From Evansella clarkii (GTDB lineage: Bacteria; Bacillota; Bacilli; Bacillales; Salisediminibacteriaceae), in the NCBI RefSeq assembly GCF_002019695.1, contig NZ_KV917376.1, forward strand, positions 3,726,282 to 3,790,281: DNA of 64,000 nt, read 5' to 3'. The position numbers were made by a program, and so were the translations under genes. Below are positions 7,226 through 16,153 of the stretch, in pieces (position 1 is the first letter of the stretch; the number at the start of each line of letters is the position of its first letter). Under the pieces are notes generated by a model, which was given only the letters and a program-made list of their open reading frames with translations, was not told the origin of the DNA and searched no databases.

Positions 7226-8860
7226 TCAAAACTTAAATACACTTGAATCGTCAGACATAAAATCATCAAACTCATCGAAGTTCGTAAATTGTAGTTCTAC
7301 TCCAAAAGTAATTGCCAGTTCATCAAGATTTTCTACAAAACTTTGATGGTCGCCAGTAAACAATGCATTATTGATAGCAGAAAAACTTCGTTCAAATACT
7401 TCCTGGCGCTGGTTCATATGTACTTCAATTAACTGGGTTAACTCCTGGTGCTGCATTTTAATTGATTCAATAGCTTCCTCTGCCATTTGCTCGACTATTA
7501 AACGATTTTCTTCTGATAGATTTCCTTCTTTCAATAAATCCATGGAAGATTTATAAATTGTGGAACTTGTCATATATCCAACCATTCCACCGACGACTGT
7601 GCCTACTCCCGGGAAAATAGCAGTACCAACTGCAGCACCCATACTTGCTGCCATCATGCCTGTACCTTTTTCACCTAGTTCTTCTATAAGCTGCAATTCA
7701 TCAAATTCTTCTTCCGTCAAATAACGTTTTATAGACTTTCCGACTTCTAAACTAGCTGTTGCGATCATGGCAGGCATATTAGTTTTAGAAAGATTGCGAA
7801 ATACTTCTTTCCCGCTGCGTTCCATAATTGCTTTAACAGCAGTTCCGGAATAGCCTGTAGCATAACTCAAAGTTGCTGCCCCTGCAGTATCTTTGGCTAC
7901 ATTAAGAGAAACTTTCTTTATATCCTTCTCTTCTCCTCTGGCAATTGCAACAATATTTCTTGAAACAGAAATTGCCCCACCAATAATGGCCCCATTCTTT
8001 GCCTGTTTTAACCCTGCACGATGCGAAACAGAGTGCACCTCTTTTACTGTCTGGAGTTTCGGGTTAGTTCGAGCACTCATAGCGTCTTTACTGGTCACAC
8101 TCTTTTTAATCCGCTTATCAACGGATTCTACGCGTTCTAATTGCGCTTTTTTTGCTTCTGCAGCTTTCATATCCCCCTTTTTTTCAAGGGTCTTTATTTG
8201 CTGTTTTAAGTCACTTTTTTGCTCTTTTAAATATTTTTTAGCAAAATCATACTGCTCAGATGGTATATCCAGAGACTCGGCTTTTTTGTATTTGGAGTAG
8301 TCTTTATTAAATAATTCTTTTACATTATCTTTAGCACTTAGTTCAACAAGTTTCCCTTCTGTTAAATCTTTTGGCGGTTTCCAGTTCGGGTTATTTTTTT
8401 GCTTCATTTTTATGTACTCATCAACATCATAATGCCCACGTAGTTTCATCTGGGAAGTACCTGTAAAATTTCCTTGCTGATCGAGAATTGCTTTCCCATT
8501 AACATCAGTTTTTACATGGTCAAACTCCTGGTGATTCGTTTTCCCTAATGCATCCGTTCTCCGGATCCTGTCTTTGGATTTGTTAATAATGTTTTCAGCA
8601 TTTGTTCTGCTTTCATGCAATACCTCACCAGCAAATCCTGCTTGCTGTTTCAGAGATTGATATGTATCACCTTTTGATCTTGCAATATCTTTAAGTCCTT
8701 TTATTACACTTCCATCAGGACTAATTTCACCTTTATATCCTTTAATAAACTCGGAGGCAGCACTGCCATAACGCTCTACTACCTCAGAAGCCGCAGCACC
8801 TATTGCAGCGTTTACTGCAGAATCTGTATTTTTCTTATTATTGCTTATTTTGTTCTCCAA
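7226..8860 (-). CDS. Large protein with Gly-zipper segments, unknown
   Basis: A 544-residue protein. The N-terminus is AAIGAAASEVVERYGSAASE, followed by a charged, lysine-rich coiled-coil-like middle (about 180-260), then Ala/Gly hydrophobic segments (about 285-305, 325-345 and a strong one near 395-435 with GAAVGTAIFPGVGTVVGG), and an acidic C-terminus. The start is TTG at 8860, with GGGGG upstream, and lies 23 bp inside the cysteine-cluster gene, so translation is coupled. No enzyme motif is recognised. Its membrane-compatible segments parallel those of the next gene, suggesting the two act together at a membrane. Confidence 0.7.
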   Translation of the reverse strand: MENKISNNKKNTDSAVNAAIGAAASEVVERYGSAASEFIKGYKGEISPDGSVIKGLKDIARSKGDTYQSLKQQAGFAGEVLHESRTNAENIINKSKDRIRRTDALGKTNHQEFDHVKTDVNGKAILDQQGNFTGTSQMKLRGHYDVDEYIKMKQKNNPNWKPPKDLTEGKLVELSAKDNVKELFNKDYSKYKKAESLDIPSEQYDFAKKYLKEQKSDLKQQIKTLEKKGDMKAAEAKKAQLERVESVDKRIKKSVTSKDAMSARTNPKLQTVKEVHSVSHRAGLKQAKNGAIIGGAISVSRNIVAIARGEEKDIKKVSLNVAKDTAGAATLSYATGYSGTAVKAIMERSGKEVFRNLSKTNMPAMIATASLEVGKSIKRYLTEEEFDELQLIEELGEKGTGMMAASMGAAVGTAIFPGVGTVVGGMVGYMTSSTIYKSSMDLLKEGNLSEENRLIVEQMAEEAIESIKMQHQELTQLIEVHMNQRQEVFERSFSAINNALFTGDHQSFVENLDELAITFGVELQFTNFDEFDDFMSDDSSVFKF

Positions 8861-9179
8861 TTAATAACCCCCAGTATTTATCTAGATCAATTTGTGCTGC
8901 TTCACTGAGATTATTGTCAACTTGCATTTCTTTACACGCCTTAAGATTTATTAAATAATACTCTTCTTTGGAAAATTGTTTATGATATGTTTTTTCATAC
9001 ATTTCATCAATTCGACAGATCAACGGCCTGGTCTCATATATAGAGCACTTATTATTTATTAAAAATTTGCATGCCCCATCACCATTGTTATAAGCCTCCA
9101 ACTCGACTATATGACCTATGTTTTTGCAACATAACCCACAAGAGTTACAGGGAAACGGATTAGACTCCAACCAGCTCAT
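8838..9179 (-). CDS. YkgJ-type cysteine cluster protein
   Basis: A 113-residue protein with the CxxCGxCC core (CNSCGLCC, about residues 9-16), then CKFLINNKCSIYETRPLICR. This is the pattern of the zinc- or iron-chelating YkgJ/CxxCxxCC family. The family is thought to bind a metal or Fe-S cluster; partners vary. It overlaps the TerB-like gene upstream by 20 bp and the 544-residue gene downstream by 23 bp, so all three are translated as one unit. It may mature or sense through the large partner proteins, but this is not shown. Confidence 0.8.
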   Translation of the reverse strand: MSWLESNPFPCNSCGLCCKNIGHIVELEAYNNGDGACKFLINNKCSIYETRPLICRIDEMYEKTYHKQFSKEEYYLINLKACKEMQVDNNLSEAAQIDLDKYWGLLIGEQNKQ

Positions 9180-9558
9180 TTGCTTGTGAATAAAGTGAAT
9201 TTACTTTAATTACCCAGCCTTTAAATTGTTCATACTCATCATCACTAATTGCCAAAGCTTCTTTTATCTCCTGAATTAAGTTTTTCTGTTCTTCTTGATA
9301 AATACCATCAGCAAAAGCTACAGCTATAGCTTCCAGAAAAACAATACGCTTAATTCTCTCACTCTTAAAAACTTGTACTATTTCCTGCAAAGTCAATTCC
9401 TTTAAATCCTCAATTTTATAATTAACTCCCATTTCACGATCATATGTTTCCAGCATTTTTTGTTCATTCTCATCAATAATACCATTCGAAATCGCTACTA
9501 AATGAGCTAATTCTAAAAAAGCTACTTTTTCTTCAGCATTTAATTCTTGTAAAAACAT
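9160..9558 (-). CDS. TerB-like helical protein
   Basis: A 132-residue all-helical protein with the TerB pattern: two repeated helical units with acidic loops (ISNGIIDENEQKML and FADGIYQEEQKNL), which resemble metal-binding EF-hand-like turns. TerB-fold proteins occur in tellurite resistance and in many membrane-associated stress and conflict systems. It is the first gene of the four-gene operon, with AGGAGG nine bases before the ATG. A sensor or metal-binding role is inferred from the fold. Confidence 0.75.
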   Translation of the reverse strand: MFLQELNAEEKVAFLELAHLVAISNGIIDENEQKMLETYDREMGVNYKIEDLKELTLQEIVQVFKSERIKRIVFLEAIAVAFADGIYQEEQKNLIQEIKEALAISDDEYEQFKGWVIKVNSLYSQANELVGV

Positions 9559-9865
9559 AGTAAAATCCTCCTAGTAAATTTGTATCTGTACATTACCATA
9601 TTATATGAACAGTTAGAATAAATATAGTGTTTTATTATGTTTCAACTATAATTTTTTTTCTGTTTAAAAAGTTCACAATTTTTTTACTGATTTTACGATT
9701 ATTTTTCCTCTAAGATTGTTGGTGTTTACCAATTAACATCCTCTCCCACCATATGAAAAAAGTTGTCCACCCTATTTCTGCCGCTCAAAATGGGGTGACT
9801 TATCTTTATCCAATTCTGGAATAATAGTTCTATTTCCTGCAAAAATGAATCATATCTAAATTAGC
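9559..9865. other. Intergenic stretch upstream of TerB operon
   Basis: AT-rich, no gene seen. It contains the dispersed hairpin repeat (copy 2, 9755-9812) that probably terminates cutC, and presumably the promoter of the TerB-linked operon close to 9600-9660, where long T/A runs make a confident -35/-10 call impossible. Confidence 0.4.
9755..9812 (-). terminator. cutC terminator, hairpin repeat copy 2
   Basis: The conserved right half CTCAAAATGGGGTGACTTAT is paired imperfectly with a left arm that ends in an A-run, giving a T-run on the minus strand. It lies about 55 bp beyond the cutC stop. The left arm is more decayed than in copies 1 and 3. Confidence 0.55.
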
Positions 9866-10567
9866 CTATATGCTCCTGCCGCTATTCAGAACTTGTCTGA
9901 TGTATTCAATTCGTTCTGGATCAAAGCCGGCTGTCATGGATCCACCAATTCGGACACCAGTTCCGAAATGATATTCATCGGCAAGGATTTCTTGATGAAT
10001 CTTTCCGATTGTTTCGGCATTCAAGCCGCTTCCCGGCAAAATAACAGGTCCGTTTGTCTCTCTTTGTAACTGGACAAGTTTTTTTAGAACGGGTTGTCCT
10101 TGGCTGCAGTTTGGCGTACCGCCGGATGTTAATATCCGTTTCACATGTTCCTTGTATGGCATTAAATCCTGATATCCTTTTTGCAGATCGGAAAGTTCAT
10201 CAAAAGCACGGTGAAAAGTAATATTAATCTCGTTATTTTGCTCTATCGCACGTTCAATCAAATCCCTGTCGATTGTTCTGTCTTCCTTAATGGCTCCTAA
10301 TACAATACGGTTCACACCATAACTCTTGAGAAGTTTAATATCCTCCAGTATCACATTTTTTAAATCATCAGTGTAAACAAAAGAATAGGCATCTGGCCTG
10401 ACCATTACTTGAACAGGAATCGTAACAGCATCCACGACTTGTCTGATAAGGGCGATACTTGGTGTTACACCGCCCACTGGATAACTGGATATCAATTCCA
10501 GCCGGTCTGCCCCCAGCTTTTCTGCGGAAACAGCATCCTGTTTATTTTCAACAATCCATTCCATCAT
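9866..10567 (-). CDS. cutC: CutC family protein
   Basis: A TIM-barrel protein of about 233 residues with the CutC landmarks: AEKLGADRLELISSYPVGG near the N-terminus, VMVRPDAYSF, TFHRAFDEL, ILTSGGTPN and ILPGSGLNAETI. The family was named for copper homeostasis, but a direct copper role is disputed; it may be an enzyme of unknown substrate. The start at 10567 (or the adjacent ATG at 10564) has GGTGG/TAGGG upstream; a longer frame to 10606 lacks a site. Monocistronic. Confidence 0.85.
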   Translation of the reverse strand: MMEWIVENKQDAVSAEKLGADRLELISSYPVGGVTPSIALIRQVVDAVTIPVQVMVRPDAYSFVYTDDLKNVILEDIKLLKSYGVNRIVLGAIKEDRTIDRDLIERAIEQNNEINITFHRAFDELSDLQKGYQDLMPYKEHVKRILTSGGTPNCSQGQPVLKKLVQLQRETNGPVILPGSGLNAETIGKIHQEILADEYHFGTGVRIGGSMTAGFDPERIEYIRQVLNSGRSI

Positions 10568-10606
10568 TAGAACCCTACCACCTTTACAGAAAAATAGAAA
10601 AGACAC

Positions 10607-10633
10607 AGGGACAGGATTGATGCGATCTGTCCC
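10607..10633. repeat. GGGACAG-type intergenic inverted repeat
   Basis: The perfect arms AGGGACAG / CTGTCCCT are separated by 11 bases. Similar GGGACAG hairpins recur at 20851-20877 and near 60945 in this window, in line with a dispersed Bacillaceae repeat type. Confidence 0.5.
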
Positions 10634-10669
10634 TCTTTACTTTGCTCAACTGATCTCTATAATAACTAT

Positions 10670-10702
10670 AAAAAACATTATTACAAAAAGTCGTAATAAT
10701 GT
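10670..10702 (-). terminator. Terminator of ABC-2 exporter operon
   Basis: The 10-bp stem ACATTATTAC / GTAATAATGT is followed by six T on the minus strand. It lies downstream of the second permease gene and beyond another hairpin at 10765-10798. Confidence 0.7.
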
Positions 10703-10764
10703 CTTCAGACACTTTCTTCGATTAGCAGGATATTAATCAATTAGTTGGCATTGACTGATAATAG

Positions 10765-10798
10765 CCTGACCCCCAGCACGTTAAAGCTGGGGGTCAGG
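10765..10798. repeat. Strong GC-rich hairpin
   Basis: The perfect 13-bp arms CCTGACCCCCAGC / GCTGGGGGTCAGG are separated by eight bases, 37 bp beyond the permease stop. It lacks a T-run on either strand, so it may stabilise the mRNA 3' end or be a dispersed repeat rather than a terminator. Confidence 0.6.
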
Positions 10799-10834
10799 TA
10801 TTGTTATTCCAAATTATTTTTTCACACGAAATCT

Positions 10835-11941
10835 TTACGCGCGCCGCTCCATCAAATTGATTCCAATCCCCATGCAGACAACGCCGAACAATAGCATAAT
10901 CGATATTGGCTGTACCAACTCAGGCAATCCAAAGTTATAAATCGCTGCCCCTTTCAAAGCATCCAGTCCGTAATAAATCGGCATTCCCTTTGATAAAGCA
11001 AGCAAGATTTCATTCGTGACAATCTCAATCGGCCAATAGGCTCCTCCAAGCATTGCCATCGCCGTTGCCAAGATGGGAACTACCGCCTGCATCTGCTGAG
11101 ATCTCTTTACTAGTCCCATCACCAGCATTCCAAGACTTACAATTGCAAAGGTATAGCAAGCAATAACGAGTAATAACATACCATAACGCTCTCCTAAGTC
11201 AAATCCAAATAAGAATTGGAAAAATAAGAAGGCGACAAGAATTTGAAAATATCCTATAAGAAAGCTGTATAGCAGATGCCCTGTATAGATCTGCCATTTA
11301 TACAGTGGGGAGACAATGAGACGGTCCCATGTTCCCACTCTTTTTTCTTCCGCCACATTCATTAAACTGAACATGATCGTATATATGGAGAAAAACAACG
11401 TCATTCCGAACAACACGTGGAGCTGGTCATCATATATAAATGTGCTTTCCTCGCCACTTAAGGATTCAGTTACTATCTGAATCGCAGGTTCATTCATTAC
11501 TCGTTCCAACTCTGAACGAAATTCCTCTCCGTCTGCCTGTGATGCCACTTCCTGTAACCGCAATTCCTCTGAAAATACTTGATATACATAGTTTTCCACC
11601 GAAACACTAGATGGCTCCTGCACAGCAATTAGAATGCGGTAATCATCGTTCATCAGCTTCAGTGCGAGGCCAGCGTCCCTGCTGGAAACAGCATCGTGTG
11701 CTTCTGATTCTTCCACCCACTTGAAAGTCAGGTTCTCCGCTTCATTCAATCGATCCAGCCACTTCACCTTCATTTCTTCCTCCAAGGATGGATCTCCGTA
11801 GGTGTAAATTGTAAACTGGCTGTTCGGCCCGCCAAATCCTGCAAGCACTGATACAAACAAGATCGTCATTCCAAGGAAGGAAAGAACAAGTATAGGTGCA
11901 CGGCGGAACCGCTGCCACTGTAATATAAAGACTGATTTCAT
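10835..11941 (-). CDS. ABC-2 permease, LnrN-like
   Basis: A 368-residue ABC-2 type permease with one N-terminal helix, an extracytoplasmic domain (about 35-180) and five C-terminal helices (about 180-365). The VGTWDRLIVSPLYKWQIYTG segment is the usual coupling-helix region of this family. It is the last gene of the operon kinase-regulator-ATPase-permease-permease, the same order as lnrJKLMN (formerly yfiJKLMN) of B. subtilis, which exports linearmycin-type polyene antibiotics. It starts directly after the preceding permease with GGAGG upstream. Substrate identity is inferred. Confidence 0.75.
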   Translation of the reverse strand: MKSVFILQWQRFRRAPILVLSFLGMTILFVSVLAGFGGPNSQFTIYTYGDPSLEEEMKVKWLDRLNEAENLTFKWVEESEAHDAVSSRDAGLALKLMNDDYRILIAVQEPSSVSVENYVYQVFSEELRLQEVASQADGEEFRSELERVMNEPAIQIVTESLSGEESTFIYDDQLHVLFGMTLFFSIYTIMFSLMNVAEEKRVGTWDRLIVSPLYKWQIYTGHLLYSFLIGYFQILVAFLFFQFLFGFDLGERYGMLLLVIACYTFAIVSLGMLVMGLVKRSQQMQAVVPILATAMAMLGGAYWPIEIVTNEILLALSKGMPIYYGLDALKGAAIYNFGLPELVQPISIMLLFGVVCMGIGINLMERRA

Positions 11942-13237
11942 CTACACCGACCTCCTTTTTGGAAAAATGAGAATGCTGCTGGCAATAAGGATGACAGATA
12001 ACACTGCAATTCGAAGCAAATACGGGAGAATCACATTCATATCAAGCTCCTGCATCCACTTTAAAAATGCAGTCAATGCCGCGCCATTTGGTGTCCAGTT
12101 CCCCATTGTACCAATGATTGCAGGCATTTCAGAGGTTGGAAAGAAACTTCCTCCAATAAAGGCTAATAACGTCACAATTCCACCTGCGAAAATGTGATTT
12201 AGAGCATCATTTTCGTATTTCACCGTAACCGCAGTTAACAACGCTGCAAAGCCACCAACACAAATGGCAAGAATCATTGCAATGACTGCAATCCCTCCCC
12301 AAAACGCAGGTTCATCGAGAGGAAAGGTACGGAATACTAAGCTCGACACCAGAAAGAGAATGAATAGCTGGAAAAAAGAAATGAATGATGCCGAAATGAT
12401 TTTTCCACCTAAATAAACGATCGGATGTTGATTGGAAAGTATGATTCGGTTAAACACATGTTGCTTTTTTTCTACATAAGCTTTACTCGCAATAGCCGAC
12501 CCAACAAACAATACAAACATTACCGCCATACTAATCGTATAATATTGGAAGGAGGTGACCGGCTCCCTAGCCGAAATGGATTCTACCCCTCCCAGCTCTT
12601 GTGCTTCTATATTTTCTCCTTCACTTCCACTCAAGACTTCCTCATGTCCCAATTTTATTAATGTTTGAGATATAGCCGTTTCAAAATTCATAGTGCTAAC
12701 ATACCGATCTATCATATTGATAAATGCATCTGTTCTGATGGAACCGTAGTCTTTCACGGTGATTAGCAGGTCACTTCCGTCCCCTTCATTCAACAACATT
12801 TTTTGTAGAGAACGATATGTGAAATCTTCGGGTATCGTTAGAATTGCAACGATATCTTCGTTTTCCAGTGCTTCCTCAGCTTCAGAAAAATCAAGTTCTG
12901 CCACCGTTACCATGTCGCTGACGGTTTCGCTTTCCATCAATTGTTCCAACATGGTATAAGGTTTTACTTCCTCTACTGCATGTTCCAGCTCAAGAACAAC
13001 TTCTGGAGGCATCCCTGTGTTTTCTAAATCCGCTATAAATTCTACTATCCCTTGCTGCTCATCATCCTCTATCACAAATGCCACATCCATATGAAAATCA
13101 GAAGTTTCGCCTCCAAGTAATCCCCTTAAAGCGAAACTCAAAATTGCGATTAAAATGATTGGCATGAGCAGGAGAATCATTAGCTCTGTTCGATCACGAA
13201 GCAGAACTAGTATATCCTTTTTCAAAAAGTTTCCCAT
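11942..13237 (-). CDS. ABC-2 permease, LnrM-like
   Basis: An ABC-2 permease of about 431 residues with an N-terminal helix (about 20-45), a large extracytoplasmic domain and about five C-terminal helices including FAGGIVTLLAFIGGSFFPTSE. It pairs with the next permease as a heterodimer driven by the upstream ATPase. The start is placed at ATG 13237, with GAGGTG six bases ahead; a GTG three codons upstream (13246) is an alternative. Spacing to both neighbours is minimal, indicating one transcript. The role in antibiotic export or resistance is inferred from operon layout. Confidence 0.75.
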   Translation of the reverse strand: MGNFLKKDILVLLRDRTELMILLLMPIILIAILSFALRGLLGGETSDFHMDVAFVIEDDEQQGIVEFIADLENTGMPPEVVLELEHAVEEVKPYTMLEQLMESETVSDMVTVAELDFSEAEEALENEDIVAILTIPEDFTYRSLQKMLLNEGDGSDLLITVKDYGSIRTDAFINMIDRYVSTMNFETAISQTLIKLGHEEVLSGSEGENIEAQELGGVESISAREPVTSFQYYTISMAVMFVLFVGSAIASKAYVEKKQHVFNRIILSNQHPIVYLGGKIISASFISFFQLFILFLVSSLVFRTFPLDEPAFWGGIAVIAMILAICVGGFAALLTAVTVKYENDALNHIFAGGIVTLLAFIGGSFFPTSEMPAIIGTMGNWTPNGAALTAFLKWMQELDMNVILPYLLRIAVLSVILIASSILIFPKRRSV

Positions 13238-13247
13238 CACCTTCACC

Positions 13248-14180
13248 TCAATCCCTTAGCTTTCGGCCTGTAAGGTGTAAAAACACGTCTTCCAACGTCG
13301 GCACTTTTACATTGACATTTAAGATTTGCGCCTGATGGCGTTCAGCAACTTGAAAGATGCTTCCAAGGAGCTTACTTCCCTTAGGTACGATTAACTTCAG
13401 GCCTTTCTCCGTTTCAATCGTCTGACGAATCCCATCGTGTGACTGTAAATCCGTAACCAAGTCTGGGTACGGACGGTCCAGGTCGATCAAAATCGTTTCC
13501 TCACCAGATAAAATGCTCTTTAACTCATCCTTGGTTCCTGAAGCAATAATCTGGCCGTGATCCATAATGTAAACCCGATCGCACAGACGCTCCACTTCCT
13601 CCATATAATGACTTGTATAAAGCACAGTTAACCCTTTCTCCTGGTTGAGGTGCCTCACTGTATCCAGAATATGGGTTCTTGATTGTGGATCGATTCCCAC
13701 AGTAGGTTCATCCATGATCAGAAGCTCTGGTTCATGCAGCATCGCTGCTGCCATATTAACCCGACGCTGCATTCCCCCTGAATAAGTTTTGACAATCTCT
13801 TTTTGCCGTTCCTTCAAACCTACTATTTCAAGGACTTCCTGGATTTTTGCCTCAAGCTCTTTTCCTTTCAACCCGTATATTCTTCCAAAAAACTTTAAGT
13901 TTTCGTAGGCTGTCAATTCTTCATACAAAGCAATTTCCTGAGGAACAACACCTAACACATTCCGAATAATGCCTGGATCCTTCAAAACACTCTGGCCTTT
14001 CAGCTTCACATCTCCTGAAGTTGGTTTGATAAGAGAGGAAATCATAGATATAGTTGTTGATTTCCCTGCTCCATTCGGCCCTAATAGTCCGACTGATTCC
14101 CCTTTATCCATATATAAGTTGACACCATTTACGGCAGTCTTTCCTTTAAAAACTTTTTTCAGTTCTTCTGTTTCAAGCAT
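13248..14180 (-). CDS. ABC transporter ATPase, LnrL-like
   Basis: A 310-residue ATPase of the drug-export (DrrA/CcmA) type. Walker A is GPNGAGKS (34-41), the signature YSGGMQRRVNMAAAM and Walker B LLIMDEPTVGIDP; TSHYMEE holds the switch His. The C-terminal about 90 residues form the extra domain typical of ABC-2 exporter ATPases. AAGGAGG precedes the ATG. It stands 186 bp after the response regulator gene, with a terminator and a 14-bp palindrome in the gap, suggesting separate, regulated expression from the kinase and regulator. Confidence 0.85.
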   Translation of the reverse strand: MLETEELKKVFKGKTAVNGVNLYMDKGESVGLLGPNGAGKSTTISMISSLIKPTSGDVKLKGQSVLKDPGIIRNVLGVVPQEIALYEELTAYENLKFFGRIYGLKGKELEAKIQEVLEIVGLKERQKEIVKTYSGGMQRRVNMAAAMLHEPELLIMDEPTVGIDPQSRTHILDTVRHLNQEKGLTVLYTSHYMEEVERLCDRVYIMDHGQIIASGTKDELKSILSGEETILIDLDRPYPDLVTDLQSHDGIRQTIETEKGLKLIVPKGSKLLGSIFQVAERHQAQILNVNVKVPTLEDVFLHLTGRKLRD

Positions 14181-14265
14181 TTCACTACCTCCTTGTTATC
14201 GTAAAATAATTATTTATTACATAAAGCTGCTTCACTTCTTGTTTATGTATCAAAGTATAAACATT

Positions 14266-14287
14266 AAAAGACAGTGTTCCCACTGTC
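14266..14287 (-). terminator. Terminator between regulator and exporter genes
   Basis: The stem GACAGTG / CACTGTC with a GGAA loop is followed by TTTT on the minus strand. It separates the two-component genes from the exporter genes, so the latter probably have their own promoter. Confidence 0.65.
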
Positions 14288-14313
14288 TCCGGTCATCAGT
14301 TTTTTCTATTTTC

Positions 14314-14327
14314 ATGACTTAAGTCAT
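14314..14327. promoter_or_regulatory. Perfect palindrome, candidate operator
   Basis: ATGACTTAAGTCAT is a perfect 14-bp palindrome in the gap between the response regulator and exporter genes. NarL-family regulators bind inverted 7-bp half sites, so this is a reasonable target for the LnrK-like regulator. It lies upstream of the terminator at 14266-14287, which would place the exporter promoter near it. Confidence 0.4.
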
Positions 14328-14366
14328 TTTATTTACAGCTTGCTGTCATTTTTTCAATCAACACAC

Positions 14367-15002
14367 TTATACAACGTTATGTCTGATCGCATAAATCGCA
14401 ATCTGTGTACGGTCTCTCAGCTCCAGCTTATCCAATATTATGCTGATATTATTCTTTATGGTACCAACCGACAAAGAAAGTTCTTCTGAGATTTCCTTAT
14501 TGCTTCTCCCCTCGCCTATGCGACGAATAATATCTAATTCCCTTGGAGTTATCGACGGATCCACCTCTTGGGAGCCTGTCTGTTGTTTAATCAAGCGGGG
14601 CATTACTTTTGCTGCCACTTGGTCCTGTAAGGAGAGGCCTCCTGCCAAACAGCTGCGTATTGCTTTGATAAGGTCATGCGGTTCTGCATCCTTGAGCATG
14701 TAGCCGCTCGCTCCACTTTTCAGTGCCTCTAATGCATATTCATCATCATTAAAAGTTGTCAGCATGAGCACTTTTCGGTCCGGCCAGCGGGAGTGTATGA
14801 TACGGGCAGCTTCCAAGCCATTCATTTCTGGCATGCGAATATCCAATACAATGACATCAAAATGTTGTTTTTCACAAAGAGTAACAGCTTCCTTCCCATT
14901 ACTCGCTTCTCCTGTTACCTTCAACTCAACGTCTGTCTCCACCATCAATTTCAATCCCTGTCTGACCATCCCCTGATCTTCAGCCAGTAAAATACGAATC
15001 AC
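14367..15002 (-). CDS. NarL/LuxR-type response regulator, LnrK-like
   Basis: A 211-residue regulator. The receiver domain carries LLAEDQ and the phospho-acceptor Asp in IVLDIRMPEMNGL, plus the Lys in GYMLKDA. The C-terminal LuxR helix-turn-helix (about 148-205) contains TPRELDIIRRIGEGRSNKEI. It starts with GTG at 15002, overlapping the kinase stop (GTGA), with GAGGGGG upstream. By synteny with B. subtilis it should activate the exporter genes downstream when lipid-active antibiotics are sensed by its kinase. Confidence 0.85.
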   Translation of the reverse strand: MIRILLAEDQGMVRQGLKLMVETDVELKVTGEASNGKEAVTLCEKQHFDVIVLDIRMPEMNGLEAARIIHSRWPDRKVLMLTTFNDDEYALEALKSGASGYMLKDAEPHDLIKAIRSCLAGGLSLQDQVAAKVMPRLIKQQTGSQEVDPSITPRELDIIRRIGEGRSNKEISEELSLSVGTIKNNISIILDKLELRDRTQIAIYAIRHNVV

Positions 15003-16153
15003 TCCATTTTCCCCCTCTTCATGTCGAGAAGTGGTAACGTCCCGCGCACGATAAAATTCCCATCATAATGATTAACTTCCAGTTTTCCACCAGTTTGTTC
15101 AATACGTTCTCTCATAGAAGACAATCCAAATCCTTCTTGATGCTGTCTTGACGTTTTCACTGGGTTCGATACTTCAAATCTGAATACGCCGCCAGCTGGT
15201 GCTTCAAAGATAATATTCACTTCACGCCCGCCGGAATGGCGCATTACATTTGTCAGTGCTTCCTGCACAGCACGGTACACTGCAATAGCCTGCTCATTTC
15301 CCAATGGAGCAGTTAACGCTCCATGTCGAATGGAAAACTGAATTCGCATATAGCTTTCAGCTTCCAGTTTTCGAATCAGCCTGATAATCGCTGACAACCC
15401 TCCTGCTTCATCTTGCTTCAATGTTTTTACTGCATTGCGGGTTTCCTCCAGACTATCCTTTGCAAGTTTTTTTAATTCCAGAAGCCTTTGATCAGCAGCT
15501 TCATCCTTTTGTTCCATTCGAACTACTTCCAGCTGCATGAGCAAAGCTGTTAGTTTGTGCCCGACAGAATCATGGATTTCTCTTGCGATCTGAGTACGTT
15601 CCTCCTGCCGGGCAGCATTTTCATCTTCCACGAGGCGCCGCTTCATTTTTTTATATTCACTCATTAGCGCTTCGTTCCTCGCTTCAATTTCATCTGCCCT
15701 GATTTTCGTAAAACGGTAATTCGCCAAAGCAACTCCTGCAAACAACACATACAACACAATAAATATTTGTGAATGACTTGGATATCCGAAAAAAGAAGGT
15801 ACGATCATGCCCGCAAGTAAAATTGCCGCGACAATAAGACTCTGCCAAGCCTTAAGATAAATAACTGCCATTCCTGCTATGATTGCAAAAACAAGGAGAG
15901 TATAAAGGTTGATTATTCCCTGACTCTCAGGCCACAAAGTTAATACCGCCAGTACAGCCATAATACTAGTGATGATCATAAATATTATTTGCTGTTTCTT
16001 TAATAAAGGTGATAGGAAAAACAGGGCAAAAAAAGCTGCACTTCCTATTAGGCGATCAGGAATATCTAATAAACCCCCTTGAAACTGCAATAGGGCAAAT
16101 AACCATGATATTAAAAGTAATAATAGCCAAATCCAATATGTATACAAGCCCAT
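14999..16153 (-). CDS. NarL-family sensor histidine kinase, LnrJ-like
   Basis: A 384-residue membrane kinase. It has about five to six N-terminal transmembrane helices (about 5-150), a short coiled linker, a HisKA_3 domain with the phosphorylated His in QIAREIHDSVGHKL, and a C-terminal ATPase domain with EALTNVMRHSGG and GFGLSSMRERI. The many helices and lack of an extracellular domain suggest detection of membrane perturbation. First gene of the five-gene set; GGGGGAG precedes the ATG. Confidence 0.82.
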   Translation of the reverse strand: MGLYTYWIWLLLLLISWLFALLQFQGGLLDIPDRLIGSAAFFALFFLSPLLKKQQIIFMIITSIMAVLAVLTLWPESQGIINLYTLLVFAIIAGMAVIYLKAWQSLIVAAILLAGMIVPSFFGYPSHSQIFIVLYVLFAGVALANYRFTKIRADEIEARNEALMSEYKKMKRRLVEDENAARQEERTQIAREIHDSVGHKLTALLMQLEVVRMEQKDEAADQRLLELKKLAKDSLEETRNAVKTLKQDEAGGLSAIIRLIRKLEAESYMRIQFSIRHGALTAPLGNEQAIAVYRAVQEALTNVMRHSGGREVNIIFEAPAGGVFRFEVSNPVKTSRQHQEGFGLSSMRERIEQTGGKLEVNHYDGNFIVRGTLPLLDMKRGKME

